Below, in pieces: positions 9,455 through 19,418 of a stretch of 64,000 bases of DNA (within the stretch, counting starts at the first letter, position 1; every line of letters starts with the position of its first letter). The DNA comes from an uncultured OM43 clade bacterium (lineage in GTDB: Bacteria > Pseudomonadota > Gammaproteobacteria > Burkholderiales > Methylophilaceae). The notes beneath the pieces were generated by a model, which saw nothing but the letters and a program-made list of their open reading frames with translations, searched no databases and was not told the origin of the DNA. The stretch spans positions 1 through 64,000 of the forward strand of contig CACEEB010000003.1 of assembly GCA_902558495.1 (NCBI GenBank), written 5' to 3'. The position numbers were made by a program, and so were the translations under genes.

Positions 9455-10567
9455 ATGTTAGAAGTTTTTTCAAGTACGACCTTTGTAGGGTTAGATTTTT
9501 CACTAAACGAATTTACCGACAACTCTTTTTTATCAAATGAATTTTTTCTCGCCTTAGAAAAATCGAAATCTATTGGAAAGGGAACTGGCTGGATTCCATT
9601 TCCTATTATTGTAAAAGAGGGTGATGTTGTAGTTGGTTGTATGCCTATTTTTTTAAAAGAACACTCTTATGGTGAGTACATATTTGATTGGGCTTGGGCA
9701 GAAGCGTTTCAAAGGCATGGATTAAATTATTATCCAAAGTTAGTATGCGCTATTCCTTTCTCACCTGTTACTGGGCCACGTATTCTTGCAAAGAATAAAG
9801 AAGTAAAAGATCTTTTAGTCAAAGCTTTAGAAAAAATAATGCATCAGCATAAAATTTCTTCTTGCCATTTTTTGTTTACTAATAAAGATGATCAAAAAAT
9901 TCTTAATAAAGCAGGCTGGATGCATAGACAAGGGGTGCAGTTTAGATGGGAGAATAAAAAATATAAAAATTTTGATGATTTCCTGAAAACATTATCACAC
10001 CGAAAAAGAAAAAAAATAAGGCAAGAAAGAAAAAGAGTAGATGGGTATAACCTTACAATTTTGAGAAAACTTGGTGCAAATATTTCTGAGGAAGATTTAT
10101 GCTTTATGTATGAATGCTACTGCCAAACTTATGCTCTGCATCATTCATCACCTTACCTAACAAAAGATTTTTTTATTACACTGCATAAGCTCATGCCAGA
10201 AAAATTGTTAATTATTCAAGCCTTTAAAGATCACGTACCAATTGCCTCAGCTTTAAATATAATAAGTGATAATAAACTTTATGGGAGATATTGGGGTGCA
10301 ATTGAATATATGCCTAATTTACACTTTGAGCTTTGTTACTATCAGGGGCAAGAGTTTTGTATTGAAAATGGTATAGAATTTTTTGAGGGTGGCGCGCAAG
10401 GTGAGCATAAAATTGCTAGAGGATTCACACCTTTTGATACTTTTTCTAGTCATTATATTGTCAATAATGAATTTAGGGAGGCAATAAGTAAATTTTTAAA
10501 TGAAGAAGAAAATAGGATGAATATTTATATGGAAGAACTAGAAGAGAGGCTTCCTTTTAGGCAATAA
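9455..10567 (+). CDS. FemAB-like / DUF482 GNAT-family protein
   Basis: GTGWIPFPIIV, PFSPVTGPRIL, RHGLNYYPKLV, FFEGGAQGEHKIARGF typical of the DUF482 (peptidoglycan-biosynthesis FemAB-like) family. Confidence 0.88.
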   Translation: MLEVFSSTTFVGLDFSLNEFTDNSFLSNEFFLALEKSKSIGKGTGWIPFPIIVKEGDVVVGCMPIFLKEHSYGEYIFDWAWAEAFQRHGLNYYPKLVCAIPFSPVTGPRILAKNKEVKDLLVKALEKIMHQHKISSCHFLFTNKDDQKILNKAGWMHRQGVQFRWENKKYKNFDDFLKTLSHRKRKKIRQERKRVDGYNLTILRKLGANISEEDLCFMYECYCQTYALHHSSPYLTKDFFITLHKLMPEKLLIIQAFKDHVPIASALNIISDNKLYGRYWGAIEYMPNLHFELCYYQGQEFCIENGIEFFEGGAQGEHKIARGFTPFDTFSSHYIVNNEFREAISKFLNEEENRMNIYMEELEERLPFRQ

Positions 10568-10579
10568 TAATACTTTATT

Positions 10580-10768
10580 CTAATTTAAAATATAATTAAC
10601 TAAAATGCTAAGCATTACTAAACCTAAAAAGATCATTATAAAACCAACAATAAGAAAATATTTTACTCCATGTTTTTCAATAAATTTTTCATCCGCATTA
10701 AATTTATTGTTAGTTTGTACTCCGAAGAAAGCAGAAAGCACACTTTTGATTATATTAATAATGGCCAT
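10580..10768 (-). CDS. DUF2970 family small membrane protein
   Basis: Short ORF, IKSVLSAFFGVQTN... with C-terminal TM helix, typical betaproteobacterial DUF2970. Confidence 0.75.
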   Translation of the reverse strand: MAIINIIKSVLSAFFGVQTNNKFNADEKFIEKHGVKYFLIVGFIMIFLGLVMLSILVNYILN

Positions 10769-10794
10769 GAATAAATGATTGTAAAATAATTTAG

Positions 10795-10871
10795 TGGTGG
10801 TGATGGAGAGACTTGAACTCTCGACCTCAGGATTATGAATCCTGCGCTCTAACCACCTGAGCTACATCACC
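10795..10871 (-). tRNA. tRNA-Met(CAT), elongator-type
   Basis: Reverse strand GGTGATGTAGCTCAGGTGGTTAGAGCGCAGGATTCATAATCCTGAGGTCGAGAGTTCAAGTCTCTCCATCACCACCA; cloverleaf stems pair, CAT anticodon, encoded CCA. Confidence 0.93.
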
Positions 10872-10895
10872 CTTTAGAAACAGCGAAGAATTATA

Positions 10896-11981
10896 TCAAA
10901 CATTAAACCTAAAATGCATAACATCTCCATCTTTTACAATATAGTCTTTGCCCTCTAACTTCATTTTGCCGGCTTCTTTTGACTTTATTTCACCTTTCAA
11001 ATTAGTATAGTCACTATAAGAAATGACTTCAGCTCTTATGAATCCCTTTTCAAAGTCTGTATGTATAACCCCTGCTGCTTGAGGAGCAGTTGCACCAATC
11101 TTAGTGGTCCATGCTCGCACTTCTTTTATACCAGCTGTGAAATATGTTTGAAGTCCAAGCAATGAGTAGGCTTCTCGTATAAGTCTATTCAAACCTGGTT
11201 CCTCTAAATCCATTTCAGATAAAAATATTAGCTTTTCTTCATCGTTCAACTCAGATATGTCGGATTCAATTTTTGCACAAATTGTAATAACAGGCGATTG
11301 CATTTTTTCAGCATAGTTTTTTAAAGCTTCAAGGTTTTTATTATTTTCAAAACCTTTTTCGTCAACATTAGCGACAAACATAATCGGCTTGATAGTGATT
11401 AGGCATAACGGCTTAATAAGATTTAATTCGTCGTTATCTAAACTTAAATTAATTGCTAGATTTCCCTCGTTAAAGTTTTTTTCTAATTTTGAATAAATAT
11501 TTAGAAGAATTTTAGATTCTTTATCGCCAGATTTTGACTTTTTAAATTCTTTTTGATTAGCTTTATCTAAGGTTTCCATGTCGGCAAGAATTAATTCTGT
11601 ATGAATCGTTTCAATATCAGATAGCGGGTCTATCTTACCCGCAACATGAACAATATTATCATCATTGAAACATCGAACCACATGCAGAATAGCATCTGTT
11701 TCACGTATATTTGCCAAAAATTTATTACCTAATCCTTCTCCTTTAGATGCACCTTCTACCAACCCAGCAATATCAACAAATTCAACAATTGCAGGTTGTA
11801 TTTTTTCAGGATTTACAATTTTAGCTAATTCATTAATTCTGCTATCTGGAACTTCTACGATACCTATATTTGGCTCTATGGTACAAAAGGGATAATTATT
11901 TGCATCAATACCAGCTTTAGTAATTGCATTAAATAATGTTGATTTTCCAACATTAGGCAGTCCCACGATGCCGCATTTCAT
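10896..11981 (-). CDS. ychF: Redox-regulated ATPase / GTP-binding protein YchF
   Basis: [22 protein letters not shown]-terminal TGS domain. Confidence 0.98.
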   Translation of the reverse strand: MKCGIVGLPNVGKSTLFNAITKAGIDANNYPFCTIEPNIGIVEVPDSRINELAKIVNPEKIQPAIVEFVDIAGLVEGASKGEGLGNKFLANIRETDAILHVVRCFNDDNIVHVAGKIDPLSDIETIHTELILADMETLDKANQKEFKKSKSGDKESKILLNIYSKLEKNFNEGNLAINLSLDNDELNLIKPLCLITIKPIMFVANVDEKGFENNKNLEALKNYAEKMQSPVITICAKIESDISELNDEEKLIFLSEMDLEEPGLNRLIREAYSLLGLQTYFTAGIKEVRAWTTKIGATAPQAAGVIHTDFEKGFIRAEVISYSDYTNLKGEIKSKEAGKMKLEGKDYIVKDGDVMHFRFNV

Positions 11982-11990
11982 AATATTCCT

Positions 11991-12563
11991 TTATACTGAA
12001 TGAAGATTTAACATGGCTTTATCAAATTCACCATTAACTAAGAGTGAGAAAATTTTATAACTATTAAAAATACTTTCCTCTATAAGTGATAACTCATTTT
12101 TTAAAGGGTTTTTTAGTACGTACCTACTCACTTGATTTTTATCACCCGGATGACCAATACCAACCCTTAAACGCCAAAAGTTATTAGTTCCAAGCATTTT
12201 AGCAATATCTTTTATTCCATTATGACCTCCATGACCCCCACCTAGCTTTAATTTTATTTTACCCGGACTTATATCAAGCTCATCGTGAATAATTAAAATT
12301 TCTTCTGCTTTAATTTTGTGAAAATTAGCGAAGGCTTGGACTGACTTACCACTTTCATTCATGAATGTATGTGGTTCTAAAAAAAAGACTTCTGATTTGT
12401 CACTAATGCTTGAAAAGTGACCAAAAAATTTGGTAGATTTTTTTAATGATAATTTATGATTTTTGGTAACAAAGTCTACCCACCAAAACCCTGCATTATG
12501 CCTTGTTGTGGAATATGCATCTCCAGGATTACCAAGCCCTACAAATAATTTGATCGCACTCAC
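11991..12563 (-). CDS. pth: Peptidyl-tRNA hydrolase
   Basis: FVGLGNPGDAYSTTRHNAGFW, HDELDISPGKIKLKLGGGHGGHNGIKDI, RLRVGIGHPG. Confidence 0.98.
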   Translation of the reverse strand: MSAIKLFVGLGNPGDAYSTTRHNAGFWWVDFVTKNHKLSLKKSTKFFGHFSSISDKSEVFFLEPHTFMNESGKSVQAFANFHKIKAEEILIIHDELDISPGKIKLKLGGGHGGHNGIKDIAKMLGTNNFWRLRVGIGHPGDKNQVSRYVLKNPLKNELSLIEESIFNSYKIFSLLVNGEFDKAMLNLHSV

Positions 12564-12573
12564 TATAAAAGAA

Positions 12574-12599
12574 TAATGCTCTTTGAAAAAAGAGCATTA
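12574..12599 (-). terminator. Terminator-like hairpin between rplY and pth
   Basis: TAATGCTCTTT / AAAGAGCATTA inverted repeat; T-rich tail is imperfect. Confidence 0.55.
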
Positions 12600-12608
12600 A
12601 TTATGGAA

Positions 12609-13322
12609 TTATTTATTCTCTTGTTTGCTACCTTCATCATCAGACTTCCCTTCACCAGAATCATTTCCTGACTCGTCAGTCGATTCTGCGCCTTCAGTAT
12701 CCTCTTCCTCACCTTCCTCAGATGCTTCAGTTACAACTTCCTCTTCAACTACAACTTTTGGCTTGCTAATGGAGGTAATTGCAGGATCATTTTCATCGGT
12801 AAGTGTAGTTAACTCAACGCCCTCAGGAACAGTAACTTCTGATAAATGGATGGATTCTCCCATAGCCAACTCACCTAGGTCTACTTCTATATACTGCGGA
12901 AGGTCTTTTGGTAGGCATAATATGTCAATTTCAGTCATTATATGTGATACCAATCCACCCTCTAATTTCACACCAGGAGCTGTATCTTCATTGACAAAAT
13001 GGAACGGAACTTTAACATTAATTTTTTCATTTTCATTAATGCGTTGAAAATCAATATGTTGAATATTATTTCTTACTGGATGCATTTGAAAATCACGCAG
13101 AATCACTGATTCTTTTTTACCCTCAAGATTTAGAGTGAGAATAGAGGCATGGAAAGCTTCATGCCTGAATTGCATAAACAATTCCTTACTATCTATTTCC
13201 AAACTTATTGCATCTTTTACTCCACCATAAAGAATCCCTGGAGTAGTACCTTCATGCCGAAGACGGCGGCTCGCACCCGTTCCTTTCGACTTTCTCTCTT
13301 TTGCATTAATCTCAATTTTCAT
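12609..13322 (-). CDS. rplY: 50S ribosomal protein L25 (CTC form) with acidic C-terminal tail
   Basis: NAKERKSKGTGASRRLRHEGTTPGILYGG; acidic tail EEEVVTEASEEGEEEDTEGAE. Confidence 0.97.
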   Translation of the reverse strand: MKIEINAKERKSKGTGASRRLRHEGTTPGILYGGVKDAISLEIDSKELFMQFRHEAFHASILTLNLEGKKESVILRDFQMHPVRNNIQHIDFQRINENEKINVKVPFHFVNEDTAPGVKLEGGLVSHIMTEIDILCLPKDLPQYIEVDLGELAMGESIHLSEVTVPEGVELTTLTDENDPAITSISKPKVVVEEEVVTEASEEGEEEDTEGAESTDESGNDSGEGKSDDEGSKQENK

Positions 13323-13341
13323 TTATTTCTCCCAAATTAAA

Positions 13342-13363
13342 ATAGCCCCGCGACCAGGGCTAT
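13342..13363 (-). terminator. Terminator/attenuator-like hairpin between prs and rplY
   Basis: Reverse strand ATAGCCC-TGGTCGCG-GGGCTAT-TTTAATTT. Confidence 0.5.
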
Positions 13364-13377
13364 CATATAGCACATAA

Positions 13378-14328
13378 TCAATCTATAAATAAAGAACTGA
13401 CTGAATCTTCATGACTGATTCGCTTTATAGTTTCTGCTAAAATTTTTGCCACAGACAATTGTCTAATTTTTTTATTATTTTTAGCATTCGTGTGAAGCGT
13501 AATTGTATCAGTAATTACGATTTCATCAAGTTCCGAGGTATTGATTGTTTCAATAGCAGAGCCTGAAAGAATGGGGTGAGTAGCATATGCCACTACTTTT
13601 TTTGCACCTTGTTTTTTAAGTGCTGATGCGGCTTCAGATAATGTATTTGCAGTGTCAACAATATCGTCAATAATAATACAAGTTCGATTGGAAACATCTC
13701 CAATAATATTCATCACTTCTGATACGTTTGGTTTAGGCCGCCTTTTGTCAATAATAGCCAAATCAGACCCTAATATTTTGGCACATGCTCTTGCTCTGAC
13801 AACACCACCAACATCTGGGGATACAATTACAGGCTCTTGATAATTTTGTTTTACAAGGTCATCCAGAAGCACTGGAGTTGCATAAATATTATCAACAGGA
13901 ATATCAAAAAATCCTTGAATTTGATCGGAATGTAGGTCCATTGTTAGGAGTCTGTTCACTCCAACTGTTGTTAACATATTTGCAACAACTTTAGCCGTAA
14001 TTGCAACCCTTGCCGACCTCGGTCTTCTATCCTGACGTGAATAGCCTAGATAAGGAATTGCTGCAGTAATTCGTGCAGCGGAGGATCTTCTCAATGCATC
14101 AACAGTTACAAGAATTTCCATTAGATTATCATTTGTTGGAAAGCTGGTAGATTGAAGAATAAAAACGTCCTTACCACGAACATTTTCGAGAAGTTCTACC
14201 ATAGTTTCACCATCGCTAAAACAACCTACGGTTGCTTTGCCAAGTTTCATATTTAGATGGCTAACAACTTTTTCAGCGAGTTCTTTATTTGCGTTGCCAG
14301 CAAAGATCATTAACTCTTTTGTTTTCAA
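13378..14328 (-). CDS. prs: Ribose-phosphate pyrophosphokinase
   Basis: [39 protein letters not shown] motifs. Confidence 0.98.
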   Translation of the reverse strand: MKTKELMIFAGNANKELAEKVVSHLNMKLGKATVGCFSDGETMVELLENVRGKDVFILQSTSFPTNDNLMEILVTVDALRRSSAARITAAIPYLGYSRQDRRPRSARVAITAKVVANMLTTVGVNRLLTMDLHSDQIQGFFDIPVDNIYATPVLLDDLVKQNYQEPVIVSPDVGGVVRARACAKILGSDLAIIDKRRPKPNVSEVMNIIGDVSNRTCIIIDDIVDTANTLSEAASALKKQGAKKVVAYATHPILSGSAIETINTSELDEIVITDTITLHTNAKNNKKIRQLSVAKILAETIKRISHEDSVSSLFID

Positions 14329-14347
14329 AAGTATGTTCCCCTAAAGT

Positions 14348-14424
14348 TGGCTGGGGAGGAAGGATTCGAACCTTCGCATGCAGGGATCAAAACCCTGTGC
14401 CTTAACCAGCTTGGCGACTCCCCA
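14348..14424 (-). tRNA. tRNA-Gln(TTG)
   Basis: Reverse strand TGGGGAGTCGCCAAGCTGGTTAAGGCACAGGGTTTTGATCCCTGCATGCGAAGGTTCGAATCCTTCCTCCCCAGCCA; TTG anticodon. Confidence 0.94.
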
Positions 14425-14425
14425 A

Positions 14426-15302
14426 TTAATCGGTTAATAAGTGCGGGTGAACCGATAAACCCCTTACTCTTATAATCTTAATATCTTTTGGTTTATTTTT
14501 ATTAATGTCTTTTTTATTTTTTAAAATATTACTTTTTATAAATAAAGTAGAACCCGTTCCAGTTATTTTAGGCTCACCATATTCCTTTAGCCAGTCAAAC
14601 AATTCTCTTAATTTTGGATATTTTTCTAAAATAGTACCATGCAAATCATTATGCATTTGATCTTGCGCAACATCATTAATAGAGGTCGCTATTTTCAACG
14701 GAATTGACTTTTTTGTCAATTTAAAATCTTTAAAAATGCTCTGAGTAGATATATGAATATTTGGAACAAAAAGTAGATATTCGTTTTCATCAATTGAAAT
14801 AGGGCTTAATTTTTCACCTATGCCTTCTACCCAAGCATTAACTCCATTTATAAAAAACGGAACATCTGCACCTAGAGTTAATCCGAAAGTCAAAAGTTTT
14901 TTCTTTTCATAATTAAGATTAAATAATTCATTTAAGGCAAGAAGAGTAGTGGCTGCATCAGAACTTCCCCCCCCCTAAACCACCACCAATTGGAATATTT
15001 TTTCTTACAATTATATCAACACCAACATTGAAACCTTTGAGAATTAATTCGGCTGCCTTTAAACATAAATCATTTTCTTTTTTTATAGACTCTACATTAT
15101 ATTGGGTAGTTATTTTGTTATCTTTACGTTTTTTAAAATAAATTTTATCGTATAAATCAATTAACTGGAAAGCACTTTGTAAGCAATGATAACCATCAGC
15201 TCTTTTATTCAAAATTTTTAAGAATAGGTTAATTTTAGCTGGAGCAAAAAAACATTGAAAATTCGAAGGAATTTTAGAATTTCTTGTAATTAATTCATCC
15301 AT
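14426..15302 (-). pseudogene. ispE: 4-diphosphocytidyl-2-C-methyl-D-erythritol kinase, interrupted by a +1 frameshift in a G9 run
   Basis: Two ORFs (14958..15302 and 14426..14893) are the halves of IspE; deleting one G from the run restores [45 protein letters not shown]. Confidence 0.9.
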
Positions 15303-15841
15303 TTTGTAATGATGAGTTTAAGTGAAATATCATTTTTTTTAAATTTCATTATTTGAGGTATTCTATTATTCTCATAGAGATTTTCCAATCTAATTTCCCA
15401 TTTATTTATATTCAAATCAACTTTATTTTTTTCTATAAGTGTTTGGGGTGGATTAATTAGTAAACTTCTTAAGGTAAAAATATTTTTCTCTTCAATAAAT
15501 ATTTCATTTAAAAATTTTTTAGTATTTATCTGATTATTATTTTCATTTAATTCAAGAATGATTTGGTCATTAATATTATTAAGTTTAATGGTTCCAATCG
15601 GAGAATTAAAAGGACTGAAAATCTTTATAGTATCCATCTTTTGTTTAGAGTCCCATAACAAACTTCCTGAAAATCCTTTATCTCCAACAAAAATTACAAA
15701 TTTTCCATTTAACACGAAGTCTTGAACAACTTGGCTACTTTCAATTTTAGATTCTTTTGGTTTTTGATTTTTAGAGGGAGAAAAAACTTGATTTAATGAT
15801 GCACAACTACTTAGTAATGAAAATAGAAACAAATGAAACAT
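15290..15841 (-). CDS. lolB: Outer-membrane lipoprotein LolB
   Basis: Lipobox FLFSLLSSC|ASL; FVLNGKFVIFVGDKGFSGSLLWDSKQKMDTIKIFSPFNSPIGTI; immediately upstream of ispE. Start moved to MFHLF (15841) so the signal peptide is N-terminal. Confidence 0.85.
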   Translation of the reverse strand: MFHLFLFSLLSSCASLNQVFSPSKNQKPKESKIESSQVVQDFVLNGKFVIFVGDKGFSGSLLWDSKQKMDTIKIFSPFNSPIGTIKLNNINDQIILELNENNNQINTKKFLNEIFIEEKNIFTLRSLLINPPQTLIEKNKVDLNINKWEIRLENLYENNRIPQIMKFKKNDISLKLIITKWMN

Positions 15842-15863
15842 AAGTTTCAAGGATGATAAAAAG

Positions 15864-17543
15864 TTATCGGAGTCTCTCAAAAGTTTCTATTAAAACTGTA
15901 TTTGATGGATATGTCTTTATAGATTCTTCCCATACTTTTTCCGCTTGTTTTAGCTTTCCCATTTTCCAAAGTATTTCTCCAAGATGTGCTGCAATTTCTG
16001 GGTCTTTCTGAATTTTATATGCCTTTTCTATAAACTGTAATGCTATTTCAATATTACCCATTCGAAAATGAAGCCAACCCATACTGTCCATTATATAGTG
16101 GTTGTTAGGACTTATAGATAATGCTATTTCAATATATTTTTTTGCGTCAGCTAATTTAATGTTTCTATCAGCATAAGAATAACCCAAAGCATTATAGGCA
16201 TAAGCGTAATCTGGCTTTATTTTAATGGCTTCTTTAAGAAGTTGTTCCATAAGTAGTAAATTACCCATTTTTTCTGCAAGCATTGCATAATCGTATTTAA
16301 ACTCTGCAGAATTATTAAAATTTGAATCTGCACCTTTCATTAAATCAAAAGCATCCTGTTGACGATTATTATTATAAAGAAGAGATGTTTTTGCTTTTAA
16401 AAATTGAAGTTTGTCATCAGGGCTTAAATTTTTATATTTTGATAAAGAAGCAATTCCATCATCAACTGATCTGTTTTCGGCAATAATTTCTGCGGTTAAA
16501 ATTTTTGCTTCTACAAATAACTTACCACTTGAAATTTTATCCAGAAATGTAATTGCAGTATCTGGCTCTTTTCTATCAAGGTATATTTTAGCTAGATAAA
16601 TCTGAATTTTGTCTCTATCAATGTAACCTCTTTCAAGTGCTTGATTAAAAAATTTTTCAGCGAGGATATTATCGTTTAATTCTAAAGATAGGAGTGCTAC
16701 AGTCAAACTAATTTCAGGAGAAGCAAGAGATCCATCAACTAATCTTAGGAACTCACTTTTGGCTTTACTGTACATTTTTAAGTTTGCTAAAATTTTTGCG
16801 TACTCCAAACGCACCTCATTTGAATTTGGATTTACGTTTAAAAAAGATTGATAAAATTCTAAGGCTTTTTCTGGCCAGTCAATAGCCAACATGTAGCCTC
16901 TAAATAGGGCCGCAGTTTCCCAATTTGGTTTGATTGATTCAGTGATATCTAATTCTTTTTCAGCTAATTTAATATCACCGGCAAAGAAGGCAGTATGTGC
17001 GATACTAAAGTGTGCTTCTGCAAGCTCGGGATAAGGTTTAGAAATCGCTAAGATAAATCTTAACGCATTTTTTTTATTTTCAACTTTACTTAACAAATTA
17101 TTGAGGTAAAGAAAACCATCAGCTCTTGTTTTTTCTTGTTCTAGGAGTTTTTCTATAATTGGTCTTGCTTTAGCTAAATTTCCACTTGATATGAATAATT
17201 CAGCTAAGATTTGTTTTGCCTCTAAGGAATCATTATCTAGTTGACGCCATAACTCTGCAGAATCAAGAGCCAATCTTCCATTGCGCGCATATCCTGCGAT
17301 ATTTGTTGCTCTTTGTGCAAGTGGGATATTTTTTGTTAGCTTTGCTAAATCATAATACAGATGCCCTGCTGAGGTTAAATCACCCCTTTGAGCAGCAATC
17401 TCAGCAAGCAGAAATTTATAAACAAATTCGGCGTTAGCTTTTTGTATTTTAGCTGGTTTATCAATATCAAAAAATTCTTCTTCAGATGCAAAGGAATTAT
17501 TAATTATTATTGTCGAGAGTAGAATTACAACTAATTTATTCAT
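15864..17543 (-). CDS. TPR-repeat secreted protein
   Basis: Signal peptide and multiple TPRs (YAYNALGYSYADRNIKLADAKKYIEIALSISPNNHYIMDSMGWLHFRMGN); classic neighbour of lolB/ispE. Confidence 0.9.
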   Translation of the reverse strand: MNKLVVILLSTIIINNSFASEEEFFDIDKPAKIQKANAEFVYKFLLAEIAAQRGDLTSAGHLYYDLAKLTKNIPLAQRATNIAGYARNGRLALDSAELWRQLDNDSLEAKQILAELFISSGNLAKARPIIEKLLEQEKTRADGFLYLNNLLSKVENKKNALRFILAISKPYPELAEAHFSIAHTAFFAGDIKLAEKELDITESIKPNWETAALFRGYMLAIDWPEKALEFYQSFLNVNPNSNEVRLEYAKILANLKMYSKAKSEFLRLVDGSLASPEISLTVALLSLELNDNILAEKFFNQALERGYIDRDKIQIYLAKIYLDRKEPDTAITFLDKISSGKLFVEAKILTAEIIAENRSVDDGIASLSKYKNLSPDDKLQFLKAKTSLLYNNNRQQDAFDLMKGADSNFNNSAEFKYDYAMLAEKMGNLLLMEQLLKEAIKIKPDYAYAYNALGYSYADRNIKLADAKKYIEIALSISPNNHYIMDSMGWLHFRMGNIEIALQFIEKAYKIQKDPEIAAHLGEILWKMGKLKQAEKVWEESIKTYPSNTVLIETFERLR

Positions 17544-17738
17544 GCTACCTTTATAAAAAGTGATTTAGTTACTATTAAATATATAAAAATTTGATAATAA
17601 CTAAGTGTAAATCAAAAACATTTTCAATATAAGTTTAAATGACATGATTTTTTGCATATAATTCACTCTTATTAATTTTAAACTTTTTGTTTTTTAAACC
17701 TCTAAGGAAAGAGCTTAAAAAAAACTTATTGGAAATAT

Positions 17739-18665
17739 ATGGCTATTTCAACACTTGATGCAATTGATTTATCTAGAAATTTTGGAAGCAATATTGCAGT
17801 TAATGATATATCTTTCTCACTCCAAAAGGGTGAAGTGCTTGGATTTTTAGGCCCCAATGGTGCAGGCAAATCAACCACCATGAGAATGTTGACTGGTAAC
17901 TTAGCACCATCAGATGGATCGGTAAAAATTTGTGGTTTTGATATGGTTGCAAATCCGAAAAAGGCTAAAGAGATGATTGGGTATCTGCCAGAAATGAGGC
18001 CTCTTTATAAAGAATTGACTGTCGATGAATTTTTGACTATCGCTGCAAGGTTTCACAAAGTTCAGTCATCGAAGATACGAAGATCTGTCGATAGTGCCAA
18101 AGACAAATGTGGTTTAACTCATATGAGCAAAAGATTAATAGAGAACTTGTCCAATGGATATCAACAAAGGGTAGGAATTGCACAAGCCATTATTCACGAC
18201 CCTGAGATTGTTATCTTAGATGAGCCAACAGTTGGTTTAGACCCAATTCAAATTAGAGAAATTCGAAAATTAATTAAGGATATAGGGAAAAAACATAGTG
18301 TAATTTTATCCACACATATTCTTCCTGAGGTTGAAATGGTTTGCGATAGAGTGCAAATAATTAATCAAGGAGATTTAGTTTTTAATGGATCAATTGAGGA
18401 TTTAAAAAAACAAAGAAGAGGTAATAAGTTACTTGTTGGTTTTAATAACGCACCACTTAAAAAGGAATTGCTAGCTGTAGAAGGTGTTACTCAGGTAGAT
18501 AAAATTGACAATACGATGTACAGAATTCATTTTAATCATGAGTATGTGCCTGCTGAAGAAATTGTAATAACTGCGACCAAAAAGAAATGGGGTTTATTCC
18601 ATATAGCTCCGGATGTTACTAGTTTAGAAGACATTTTTGTTCAACTCACACAATTAGAAAAATAA
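17739..18665 (+). CDS. ABC transporter ATP-binding protein, GldA-like
   Basis: LGPNGAGKSTTMRML, LSNGYQQRVGIAQAI, VILDEPTVGLDP. Confidence 0.93.
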   Translation: MAISTLDAIDLSRNFGSNIAVNDISFSLQKGEVLGFLGPNGAGKSTTMRMLTGNLAPSDGSVKICGFDMVANPKKAKEMIGYLPEMRPLYKELTVDEFLTIAARFHKVQSSKIRRSVDSAKDKCGLTHMSKRLIENLSNGYQQRVGIAQAIIHDPEIVILDEPTVGLDPIQIREIRKLIKDIGKKHSVILSTHILPEVEMVCDRVQIINQGDLVFNGSIEDLKKQRRGNKLLVGFNNAPLKKELLAVEGVTQVDKIDNTMYRIHFNHEYVPAEEIVITATKKKWGLFHIAPDVTSLEDIFVQLTQLEK

Positions 18666-18667
18666 TT

Positions 18668-19414
18668 ATGATTATAAACATTGCTAGAAAAGAACTTAAA
18701 AGTTTATTTGCATCTCCAATGGGTTGGATTATTCTCGCCTTATTGATGTTTGGTTTTGGTTTTTTATATCTTGACGGGGTTAATAAATACTTTGAGGTAA
18801 TGTCTGGCTCTATTCGTCCTGCTGAAAGACAAGGTATCACAATATTTGTTGGGCAAAATGTTTATGGTGCAGCAAACTTTTTAATGACTGTAGCGATTCC
18901 TATTTTAACCATGCGATTAATCAGTGAAGAAAGAAGAAGTCAAACTTTACCCTTTTTACTAAGTGCTCCGATAACCCTATCTGAGATTATCATTGGTAAA
19001 TTTGTTGGTTTAGTTTTATTTTTGAGCATATTAGTAATCTATATATTTGTTATGTTAAGTACCATGAATATATGGGCAGACATAGATTTTGGTTACCTAA
19101 TCGGTAATTCATTTGGTCTTATCTTACTTATAGGAAGTTTTTGTGCATTGGGCATTTACTTTTCAAGCTTAACAAGCCAACCAATTATAGCTGCTATATC
19201 AACTTTTATTGCATTATTCGCAATGGTTATTTTTGGTAATCTCACTGCATCGGACCCTAATCATTGGTTCGGACATCTATCTATGGCTAAACATTTTCAA
19301 TCGTTTACAAGGGGTGTTATTGATACCTCAGATGTAGCCTACTTTATCTTATTTATTATTACCTTCTTAACATTTACTATCAGACGTTTAGATTCAGATA
19401 GGTTGACTGGATAA
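18668..19414 (+). CDS. ABC transporter permease, GldF-like
   Basis: Six hydrophobic segments; MIINIARKELKSLFASPMGW, FLLSAPITLSEIIIGKF. Confidence 0.9.
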   Translation: MIINIARKELKSLFASPMGWIILALLMFGFGFLYLDGVNKYFEVMSGSIRPAERQGITIFVGQNVYGAANFLMTVAIPILTMRLISEERRSQTLPFLLSAPITLSEIIIGKFVGLVLFLSILVIYIFVMLSTMNIWADIDFGYLIGNSFGLILLIGSFCALGIYFSSLTSQPIIAAISTFIALFAMVIFGNLTASDPNHWFGHLSMAKHFQSFTRGVIDTSDVAYFILFIITFLTFTIRRLDSDRLTG

Positions 19415-19418
19415 TTAT

